Positions 34,637 through 43,851 of a DNA stretch of 64,000 nt are shown in pieces. The first letter of the stretch is position 1, and the number at the start of each line of letters is the position of its first letter. The translations under genes were made by a program, and so were the position numbers. Origin of the DNA: Paratrimastix pyriformis (taxonomy: Eukaryota; Preaxostyla; Paratrimastigidae); NCBI GenBank assembly GCA_027972325.1, contig JAPMOS010000112.1, forward strand, positions 62,001 to 126,000, read 5' to 3'. The notes beneath the pieces are model-generated. The model did not search any database, had not been told where the DNA came from, and worked only from the letters and a program-made list of their open reading frames with translations.

Positions 34637-37600
34637 ATGGCCGAAAAAGCAGCTGGTGTGACGGACCTCGTCTTGAAAAAAGAATATCTTGCGGCCATCG
34701 AACCGCCACAGCCTGTTCTTGCTCCGGCACAAGCAGATCCTGTCCCGCCCACCACGACGGCGGCGCCACAAACATCCTCTGCACTGATGGAAGAACCACG
34801 CCCGGCAGCTGTCCCTCCGAGCCAGGAAACGAAGAAACACGACCGCACTCAAGACGCCGACGAAAAGGGAGGCAAAAAGAAGGGCCGCTTCAATTTCAAA
34901 AAGGGGCCCCGTGATCGATCCATCGAGATCTGCAATGCGGTGGCCTCCGGGGGCAAGTGCACCCGACCCAACTGTAAGTTTTCGCATGACCTTGCCGCTT
35001 GGTTGCCATCTCGGCCGGCCGACATCCCGGGGCTGGTCTGCCCGGCCCACGCGGCCGGCTACCGGTGCCCCTTCGGGTTCGGCTGCCGGGCGGGGCTGCA
35101 GCACAGCGAGGGGGACCGCTGCACGGACACGGAGCTCCCCAAGGTCTGCCAGGCACTCCTGCACCGACCCCCAGCCCTTGGTTCGGTGCTCCTTCAGGCC
35201 ATCCCCATCCCCATCCCATCATCATCCCATCATCATCCCATCCATCCGTCCCCCACCCAACCCCCATCGCCGTCCCCTGACGGGCGCAGCGGCCTCCGCT
35301 GCGGAACATTGTCCCGCTGGAGGCCAGCAAACAGATCCGGCGGCGCCAGTACCCGTTCACCCGCTCGGACGCGGTGATCCTCGGCCTCCTCGGGGTCGGT
35401 CCTCGAGCCTGCGCTGCGCTGCGCCCGGGCCTGGCTGCCTCCCGGCCCCCGTGCCTCACGCCCTCGGGCACTGGCTCCCCCTCCCTCACATCCCTCACAT
35501 CCCCTGGTTGAGGTGTGTCTTCTGTGTGGCTGGCTCCCCCTCCCTCACATCCCCCACATCCCCTGGTTGAGGTGTGTCTTCTGTGTGGCTGGCTCCCCCC
35601 GTGGCGGCGGCATTGCGTCGCGGTGCGCAGAAGAGCCCCGCCGCCCCGAAGAAGGACCGGCGCGCCCCACGGGCCCCTGCTGGCGGAGCCGCCCTCCCTG
35701 CTCCCGGGCCCCAGCTTGCGGGCCCGGCCGAGGATGCGTGCGAGGATGCGGGCGAGGAGCTGCCCGACGGGGAGCACGAGGCCGACCGGGACGAGGAGGG
35801 CGAGGAAGGGCCCTCGCAGATCCCGCTGCCTTCGCCAGCTCTCGCCACCCCCGCACCCGCTGCACCCGCTGCACCCACACCCACACGACCCGCTCTTGCA
35901 CCTGCATCTGCGCCGTCCGCGCCTGCCCCTGCCACCGCCCCTGCGCCCGCCCCTGCCGCCGTCCCTGCCGCCGTCCCTGCCGCCGTCCCTGCGCCCGCCC
36001 CTGCGCCCGCCCCTGCGCCCGCCCCTGCGCCCGCCCCTGCACCACCAACCACGGAGCCAGCTGCGACGATTCCCGCTCTCGCCTCGGCGATCGGGGCGCC
36101 GGCTGCTGCGGCTGAGTCCCCGCTTGGAGGCGGGCTGGCCCTCTGGGAGCCCCGGAAGGTCTGACAAGCCCCACCTGCCGCCCCGCCACCCCATCACCAC
36201 CCCATTCATCACCACCCATCACCGCCCCCGTCGCATCGCCCGTGCGGTGGCAGATCGACTGGCGGGGGAAGCTCTACCTGGCCCCGCTGACGACCGTGGG
36301 CAACCTGCCCTTCCGGCGGGTCTGCAAGGACTTCGGGTGCGACATCACCTGCGGCGAGATGGCCCTCGCCAGCAAGCTCCTCCAGGGCCACCCCAGCGAG
36401 CTGGCCCTGCTGCGGCGCCACCCCTGCGAGGACATCTTCGGGGCCCAGCTGGCCGGGTGCAACCCCGAGACCATGGCCCACTGCGCGGAGATGCTCGACC
36501 GCGAGTGCAGCCTGGACTTCCTCGACCTCAACTGCGGCTGCCCCGTCGACCAGTTCTGCGACAAGGTCGCCCCGCCCTCCCGGCCCATGCCCCCGGCCCA
36601 TGCCCCCGGCCCATGCCCCCGGCGGCCCATGCCCCCGGCCCATGCCCCCGGCCCATGCCCCCGGCCCCGACCACAGTGGGTCGGGTCATGGCCCAGAGGA
36701 CCCATCCTCCTCTCCCCTGGCCACCCGCCCGCCCCACTGGCAGGGAATGTGCGCCAGCCTGCTGGGGCGCCCGGCCAAGATGGAGTCCATCGTGCGGTGC
36801 ATGACCCAGGCCTGCATCTGCATCTCCCCGCACACACCCCATGCCGCCTCAGAGGGGCCCGTGACGACGCCTTTCTCCGGACCGGGTCCTCCCTTGGTGG
36901 GGCGGCGTGGCGGGGGGACAGGCGAGCCGGCTGCCGGTCATCGTCAAGATGCGGATGGGCCTCAACGAGAAGGCCCCCGTCGCCCACGAGATCATCCCCC
37001 GGATGCACACCTGGGGCGCCGCCGCAGTCGTGGTCCGCCGCCCAGACCACACCGCGCTCCCACACAGTGCGCTCTTTGCCCGAACCACGACTGCATTCGA
37101 TGGTGTCTTCGCCAGAAGGCGGTAAAAATTATCCACACGGCCGCATCATCACGCTAACTTCACTATCTCCATGCGGGTGTGGCCCGGCGGGTGGGCGGGG
37201 TGGCGGGCGGGGTGGCGGGCTGGTCGACCGGGGGCCGCAGCTGCACGGGCGGTCGCGCAACCAGCGGTACAGCCGGACGGCCGACTGGGAGTACATCGAG
37301 CGGGTGGCGGCCGGCTCGACGGTGCCCGTGCTGGGCAACGGGGACCTCTTCCAGTGGCAGGACGTCGTGCGGCACCTCGAGGGCACCAGCCTGCACTCGG
37401 TCATGCTCGCCCGGTCCGCGGCTCCGCCCACCCTCGCCCACCCTCGCCGCACCCCTGCCCGGCGCCCATCACCTCTCGGCCCGTCGGGGTGGGGCAGGGG
37501 GCCGCTGATTAAGCCGTGGTTCTTCACGGAGATCAAGGAGCGCCGCACGTGGGACATCTCCGCCCCCGAGCGGCTCGACGTCCTCCGGCGGTTCACCGGC

Positions 37601-38232
37601 TACGGCCTCGAGCACTGGGGCTCCGACACCAAGGTCCCGCCCACCACATCCCGCCCCCCGCCACGATGCCCCGCCACGATGCCCCGCGCCGTGCGCCGTG
37701 CGCCGCTCGCCCATCATCTCGGCCCTGCACGGGGTGGGGTGGCCTCGGGGGGGACGTGGACGCTCAGGGGGTTGAGACGACGCGGCGCTTCCTGCTCGAG
37801 TGGATGTCCATGCTGTGCCGCTACGTGCCCCCGGGCCTCATCGAGACGGGCCACCAGCAGCAGCTCAACCTGCGGGTGCCCCGCTACCAGGGCCGCTCCG
37901 ACCTGGAGAGCCTCCTCGGCAGTAGCGCATCCTCTGACTGGGTCAGGGTCTCCGGTCCGCGGGCCCCTCGCCCATCCTGCGCATGGCCCCTCGCCCATCC
38001 TGACATGGCCCCTCGCCCATCCTGCGCATGGCCCCTCGCCCATCCTGCGCATGGCCCCTCGCCAGGCCTGCACCCTCCCTGGCTGTCCCGTCCCGGCCCA
38101 GGGGCAGCCCTTCGACGGCTCGTCTCACCCGCCCACCCGCCCACCCGCCCACCCGCCCACCCAGAGATGCTGCTGGGCCACGTGCCCGACGGGTTCACAT
38201 TCACGCCCCGCCACAAGAGCAACGCCTATTAG
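34637..38232 (+). CDS. tRNA-dihydrouridine(47) synthase, DUS3 type
   Basis: FMN enzyme reducing uridine 47 of tRNA. ATG 34637 (MAEKAAGVTD). A basic stretch (KGGKKKGRFNFKKGPRD) is followed by paired CCCH zinc fingers: ICNAVASGGKCTRPNCKFSHD and CPFGFGCRAGLQHSEGD. Then LRNIVPLEASKQIRRRQYPF and a long Ala/Pro-rich linker (35625-36160). The TIM barrel begins at LYLAPLTTVGNLPFRRVCKD, with DLNCGCPVDQFCDK (catalytic Cys), VKMRMGLNEKAPVAHEIIP, LHGRSRNQRYSRTADWEYI and PVLGNGDLFQW. It continues with MLARGPLIKPWFF and the end RHKSNAY before TAG 38230-38232. Donors GTCCGC at 37033 and 37414 rejoin AAAVV/LHGRSR and MLAR/GPLIKPW exactly as in the family, so the gene model is firm. Confidence 0.94.
35471..35588. 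repeat. Two-copy 59-base direct repeat
   Basis: Adjacent copies starting CTGGCTCCCCCTCCCTCACA and ending TTCTGTGTGG, over 95 percent alike, in a DUS3 intron. Confidence 0.9.
36578..36664. repeat. GCCCATGCCCCCG minisatellite
   Basis: Six units in the intron that splits the DUS3 catalytic loop after NCGCPVDQFCDK. Confidence 0.9.
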
Positions 38233-39028
38233 ACGGGGGGGAACGCCGGGATCAAGGAGATGACCCCCCACCAGCCCAGCCCAGCCCAGCCCAGCCCAGC
38301 CCAGCCCAGCCCAGCCCAGCCACTCCGCAACATGGAGCGCCCATCAGACTATTCCGTCGTCCCAGCGGGAGATGGAGGGCGGGGATGGATGGAAGGCGGG
38401 ATGGATGGATGGAAGGCGGATGGAGCCCCAGAAGCCCGCCCCTGCACCTATCTCGCGTTTGGCTGGGGTGGGGAATTGGTTGCTGAAGTACGGGTGTCGT
38501 CGGATTTATGTGTGGCGCACTTATAACCGGTGGGGTATGGGTCGTTCTCCCCCCTGGTAGGTTATGTGATTGTTCTTTGAGATTTTTCTTACTCGGACTT
38601 TGTTTCTTTGTTCTGGTCATCGGTTCTTTGTTTACTGTTTTGGCTGTCTGCGGGTACACAGTATCTTCTCTGCCCTTTGGGCTTGAAGCCACTGTACCCT
38701 CTTGTTTGGAGACTTCTTCCAATAAGAGTGGTTTTACCAAAAAAAAAAAAGGCGGATGGATGGATGGAAGGCGAGATGGATGGATGGAGGGCGAGATGGA
38801 GGGCGAGATGGATGGATGGAGGGCGAGATGGGGGAGGGGGAGAGGAGGCCCGAGCACGAACCCGCCACCCGGGGCAACCCGACTCGATGTCAGGCCCCAG
38901 GGGGCGAGGACCAGAGGACCAGAGGACCAGAGGACCAGAGGACCAGAGGACCAGAGGGGCAGAGGGGCAGAGGGGCAGAGGGGCAGAAGAAGAAGAAGAA
39001 GAGAAGGCCTCATCAGGCGGCTCGTTCC
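38233..39028. other. Convergent intergenic region, repeat-rich
   Basis: Between the DUS3 stop and the zinc-ribbon stop. It has a CAGCC array (38272-38320), a GGATGGATGGAAGGCG array split in two (38383-38424 and 38751-38830) by an A-tailed insert, and an AGGACCAG/AGGGGCAG array (38908-38985). Confidence 0.75.
38425..38750 (+). mobile_element. Candidate A-tailed retroposon (SINE-like or retrocopied RNA)
   Basis: A 326-base block unlike its surroundings, AT-richer in its second half, ends in a run of 12 A (38739-38750). It interrupts a GGATGGATGGAAGGCG array. The ten bases GGCGGATGGA occur on both sides (38415-38424 and 38751-38760), as expected of a target-site duplication. Because the array itself is repetitive this duplication could be coincidental. 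No clear A or B box, tRNA or snRNA body was recognised. Confidence 0.45.
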
Positions 39029-40058
39029 TCAAGCGCGGCCCGGGGCGGGGGAGGCCGGTGGCGGCAGTGGACGCTGTGGGGTCCCCAGGGCCGAGTCGGC
39101 GAGGGCGGGCGTGGGAGAGGCGGGGACGGCGGGGACGGGGGCCGCCGGAGCCGGTGACCCGGCGGGGCCGCCCACGGGGGCCGCGGCAGGGCTGCCCTCG
39201 CTTGCGGGGGCCTGTTCCCCGGCCTCGTGGTGGGCCTGCTGGGGGTGCAGCTGGGCCAGCTGGGCCACCATCTCCTCGGTCAGGCTGAACTGGCGCCCGC
39301 ACTCGCACCGGAACCGGCCAAAGGATCGCCAGTGCCCGATCTGGAGAGAGAGAGAAGGGGGGGGGGGGGGGGGGGCATACAGTCAGCAACTGCCACTCGA
39401 ACCTGCCCACCGAGCAGTGCCATGCCGACCTTGCGACACTGTGGGCACATGGCCGCCACGAAGGAAGCCCCGCAGGTGCTGTGCTTGAGGAGCCCGGGGA
39501 AGGTGCGCTTCTCCCAGAGGACCACCTCCCGGCACTGGCACGAATCGATGTAGTACTCGCGGCCGCAGGCACGGTGTGTCACAATGCCAGGAATGGCGCT
39601 GGCCGGCCAAGAAACATGGGTTCCACACTGGCAATTGGTGGCGAAAAAGCGGTACCCGCACTTGCAGCTGCTGATGCGATTGCTGACTTCCCAATGACCG
39701 ATATCTGCAAGCGTTGCGTTTCCCCCGAAGTGTGTAGCTGTTCAGACAAACCTTTGCATTGGGGACAGTTGAGAGCCAAGAAGCGAGCACCGCACTCTTG
39801 ATGCTGAAAGACTCCAGGAAAAAGGTTTTCATCAGATGTAAATACCTGACGGCAGCTATGACAAATATCTGCATAAAATGAGCTGCCACAAGCACATTTC
39901 AGAAGCCCAAGGTGGGGCCACGAGCCCGTTTGATGGCATCTGGGACAAAGGCACGAAAAAAATTTGGCACCGCAGGAATGCTGCAAATTACCCAGAGCAG
40001 AGTAGAGGGCTATCTGCCCACATTCGGGACAAGAAATTGAGACCGAGGGTATTGACAT
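39029..40058 (-). CDS. Tandem zinc-ribbon protein of unknown function
   Basis: From ATG 40058 (MSIPSVSISCPECG) the protein has about six Cys-rich modules of the type CxCGxxFxxxxCPxC. Examples: CGAKFFSCLCPRCHQTGSW, CGSSFYADICHSCRQ, ECGARFLALNCPQCK, CGYRFFATNCQCGTHVSW, CGASFVAAMCPQCRK and CECGRQF. Linkers of adjacent repeats are alike (ENLFPGVFQHQ and KRTFPGLLKHS), showing internal duplication. Two introns are supported by frame: donor GTTTGTCT after CPQCK (about 39751) and GTCGGCAT after CPQCRK (about 39430). The C-terminal about 80 residues are Ala/Pro-rich, TGA at 39029. No enzymatic motif; the modules may bind Zn and nucleic acid or protein. I do not recognise the family. Confidence 0.75.
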
Positions 40059-40192
40059 TTCGGCGAAAGTCAACGGCTGCCCTAGTCAACAGAGACGTGG
40101 TTTGTCAGACGGGGCCGGCATGTGGGACCGAAAGAGCGGGGACGGAGAGGGCCAAAACCCGGGTCGCAGCGTATTAGCGAAGACCCACGCAC

Positions 40193-40384
40193 TCAAAAGA
40201 TAAGGTGCGTTGTTTCCGGACCCAAGAAGACAAAACAGATCCCCCGGCAAGCCCGAGCATGGCACTCAACCCAGAGCCAACTCTTGTCGTCCTCTTGATG
40301 GCACTCAATCAAATGAGACCATTTGGCGGAGGAGACACTGGCTTTGGGCTCATACCAGAAAACATCGTCATCTTCGATGGCCAT
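40193..40384 (-). CDS. Small open frame overlapping the ELL stop
   Basis: 63 codons from ATG 40384 (MAIEDDDVFWYEPKASVS) to a stop at 40193, with balanced composition unlike GC-driven shadow frames. It begins inside the last codons of ELL in another frame, so it may be an alternative ELL 3' exon, a small separate gene or chance. No family recognised. Confidence 0.25.
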   Translation of the reverse strand: MAIEDDDVFWYEPKASVSSAKWSHLIECHQEDDKSWLWVECHARACRGICFVFLGPETTHLIF

Positions 40385-42435
40385 GCTGCTCGTGGAAGGC
40401 CGTACAAAGATCCCTGATGGCGGTCATGTAGCGATGCAATGCCTCAAACTTGCGCATGAACCGTTGAATGGCCTGGTCAGGTGAGTGGAGAATGAGCCGA
40501 TGAGGACGCACGTACAGATGGAGCAGCAACATTGGTGGGTGGGTGATGATCATCCGGAGGCAAGCAACTGACCGCGAATCGGTCTCTGTGCACCTGCTCA
40601 ATAAGTCCCCTGAGGCGCGTCTGGCCAGCAGGCGCCGCCTCGGTTCGATAGGCCTCGCCAAGCTCCACGAAGAGCTGCCCAGCCGCGAACCGGCGATTTG
40701 AGTGATGAGGACTGCCCGTTCCACCGTGACCCCTCCCCGACCCCTCGGCATCTCGGACCTTCTCGTTCTCTTCGAGGACGGCGTTGAGGCGCTGATATAG
40801 CGGGAAGAGCCGGTGGTAGGCGGCCGCCAGCTGCTGACAAGCCTCCTCTGTCGCAAGCCCCCCTCCAGCGGGCAGTGGGGCTGAGGGGGAGGAAGCCACA
40901 AGAGCGCCAAGATGAAGGAAAGAACCGCGCCCAGGCGGGAGGGCAGCGCAACTGAGGGCACACGAGAGGAGAAGAGCGGAGGTGTGAGGGAGCGATCGGG
41001 AGCTCCGACGGACGGTCGGCGGGATCCTCGTCCAGGAAGGCCACATCCTCCAGCGGCGGCACGGCGCCTTGGCTGATTTGCTGCGCCGCCGCCCCGTTAG
41101 GTCCCCACAGAGGAGCAGAAGATGGAGAAACAGGAGGAGGCGAGTGAGTTGGCACTCGGGCTCAACAAGAAGAGCAGATGCCGTCTCAACACATCGATGC
41201 CTCTCTAACCCGGGGGGCAGGCAGAAGGAGCAGAGCAGACCCCAAGGAGGACCAGGTGCGCCGTCTTCTGCTGTTTCTCTGGGGTACCAAGGGAGTTGAG
41301 AGTGCGTGAGTGTGTGCGCGAGTGAGTGTCGTCAAGAAGGAACGAAGTAACGGGAAAACAAAAACCAGAGAAGTAGAAGAGACAACACGAATGTCACTGC
41401 ACCCGTGGGCGAAGGAATCCCCTGTGGAGAGCGTTTGATAGGCTCGTTAGGGAGAGGACGGACCTGCCGTCGTGGCGTAATGCGGAGGGACCCGCCAGGT
41501 GGTAGCAGCGAGTAGTGGCGCAAGGGGATTTGCACAACACCCACCATCGCCAGATGCAGTGAGAGCACGCACACCCGACGAACGACCGGTCCATATGTCC
41601 AGTTCCTTCGGAGCGAATCGCGCACCCAACCACCCCTTCACCACATCGGCCCGTCATGTGCATAAGTGAACATCGGCGCGCAACACCGAACCCGAAAAGC
41701 TTCGGGTGGGAACCCGGAGACTCCCGTCCGCGTGAGTGGTGCGTTGTGCGTGAGTGTGTGCGTTGTGCGTTTGTGTGTGTGTGTGTGTGTGTGTGGGGGG
41801 TGCATGGCCCATCCTCCGGGGTGCCCCCGATTGGGGGCGGGTGGTACGGACCAGCCTCGTGGCGAGCCTGGGCGACCAGTTTCCGGACCCGCTGCCGGTC
41901 GGCCGAACTGCCCGGTCGATGCGGACGGGGAGCGGACGTGAGGATGTGAGCGGACGGACCAGGGGCCTGCCGGGCGGATCCACGGGCCGCGGGGCCGGTC
42001 GCTGAGCCGACAGACCTGTAATCGGCCCACGAGTCGGGCTCCAGCTCGCGGAGGCACTCGGGTCTGAGGCGGTAGAGGCCCGGCCCCGGCCCTCGGCAAC
42101 CTGACCCCGCCGCAGGCCAACCCGCCACAGGCGAACGGTGGGCTCGTTGAGCCCCGAGCACGACCCCCACCCCCCTGATCGCCCTCATGTGTGCAGACAC
42201 TGCCGAGCGCCACCCGGCGCCCCTTTGGTGGGTCTGCCGCTCTTGCCTGGGGTGGGGGGTGGGGGGGGGGGGGGGGGGGGGCAGACGGACGGTACTGAGC
42301 AGGGCCGGGATCTCGGGGGCCTTGCCGAACTTCTCGTCGATCTTCTTCTGGGAGAGGCCCTGCGACAGATACAGGAATCGCCGCCAATGGGATCGGCGTT
42401 GGGAAGGCAATGACTGCGTGCGTCCGGCGGCAGGT

Positions 42436-42466
<31 letters not shown>

Positions 42467-43487
42467 GGGGGGGGGGGATAGGGGCAGAGAGGGATGGGGG
42501 TATGTGTGCGCGGGCGAAACACCAACCGCGCCAGTGGCCAATGCCAGGAAGTGGATCATGGCCTGCCGCGTGGGCTTGACGAAGGCCGCCGGAAGAGCCG
42601 CGAGAACCTGGGTGGAACCATCTGGGCCTAAGGGGCGAAAGGCTTCAGTCTGAGGCGGAGCACCAAGAGACCTCGACTGCTTGGTCGGGCCGACGGTATT
42701 CTTGGAGGAACAGGCGTAGGATCATCGTCCAGGATGGTGCTGGCCGCAGGGGAGGGGAGGGGAGGGGGAGGGAGGGGAGGGGAGGGGGTGAAGCTGAGCG
42801 TGCGACGCGGGACAAACCGTCGCGCTACAACTTCATCTGTCTTGCGCTGTTGGGTTGCGCTGCTTGAGTCTGTGATCATGCAACGGGCCTTGACAGCCCC
42901 AAGTTCGGAGAATTCTAGACCCACACAATCAACGGCATATCAGATGTGGCGGTGGGTGAAACACAGACCGGTGGGATTGATTTGCGAAAAAAGTGACTGA
43001 TGATCATTGTTTGATGCCGGGATGACATTGAACGAATAGGACTTCGCACCCAAAGACAGAAAATGGGGCGCATTCAGGCGGTCAGAAATTTCGATGAACA
43101 TTGGGCTCATCTGGTTCCCCATGGCCAAAATTTCGTTGAGAGCCTCAGGGGAAAGTTTAAACGCCAACACTGGCTGCTGTTCATGCGGTTCTCGGCAAAA
43201 CACGTTCATCGCGAACTGCCACGTGTGCCCCGGGCCAGGTCAACTTTATTCGGCAACGCGGCAATTGCGGAATATGGAGAGTGCTTTCGGTTTTTTTTCT
43301 CCTTTTTTTTCCCCCCCAAGTTCTCATGAATCGGTCCTTCTTCGATCTGATTGTTCAACGTAGCGACGCAAAATAGACTCAGGTGGTTCGGAACCGAAAA
43401 CAAGACTGGTTTGGCAAAATCGAGGGAACAACGCGTAACAGTACCAAAAGGAAGATCTATGGGCTGGGAAGACATTTCCTTTGTCAT
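40368..43487 (-). CDS. RNA polymerase II elongation factor ELL
   Basis: ATG 43487 (MTKEMSSQPIDLPFG). After an intron comes an ELL N-terminal pattern: QPVLAFKLSPEALNEIL, KSYSFNVIPAS, then FSELGAVKARCMITDSSS. The winged-helix part reads RQAMIHFLALATGA joined to GLSQKKIDEKFGKAPEIP, LYRLRPECLRELEPDSWADY and RQRVRKLVAQARHEA. These follow the RERVIHLLALRPYRK, GLTxxDKDxL and KDWPGYSExDRQxVRRxL order of ELL. The C-terminus (QQLAAAYHRLFPLYQRLNAV, LRGLIEQVHRDR, FMRKFEALHRYMTAIRDL) matches the occludin/ELL helical hairpin. ELL stimulates Pol II elongation in super or little elongation complexes. The middle (41200-41850) is poorly resolved; it may be a linker with several introns, or two genes. Confidence 0.77.
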
Positions 43488-43851
43488 GCAAGTCCGTCGG
43501 ATGGACCTTCCCGACCCGGTCTCTCGCTGGCTACGTCCCGTGAGGTGCTCCTTAAATCTGAGTCCTCAACCATTTGCCAGTCTCATCAGTGAAGCACAAA
43601 ATGGTCGGGGGTCCTGTTGAAAGTGCCGCTCCATAAAAAAGGTATGGGATAGGCGAAAAAAATGCCCAAAAGGAAGAGAAAGCAGCACAGGGTGAATGAC
43701 AGGAAGGAGGCGGTCGATGGTCGATGGTCCATCCAATGGATGACGCCGGGCTCCGGCCGAGGCCGGCGGTATGCAGGAGGGGGAAGGAGGGGGAGAAGGA
43801 GGGGAGGGCGTGCAGGGGAGAGGTGGAGGTGGAGGGGAGCCGCTCACCCGC
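43488..43851. other. Intergenic, T-rich
   Basis: 364 bases between the ELL start and the stop of the next minus-strand gene, including T8 at 43304-43311 just inside ELL and AT-rich sequence at 43620-43690. No gene or RNA seen. Confidence 0.6.

Noticed and set aside
38668-38720. Resemblance of TATCTTCTCTGCCCTTTGGG to the 5' end of U2 snRNA
   Set aside because: The branch-point-pairing GTAGTA segment and the Sm site are absent; the likeness is limited to one hairpin-like stretch.
41121-41207. Plus-strand mini-frame MEKQEEASELALGLNKKSRC
   Set aside because: Only 28 codons, opposite the ELL middle region, with no neighbouring exon or family match.
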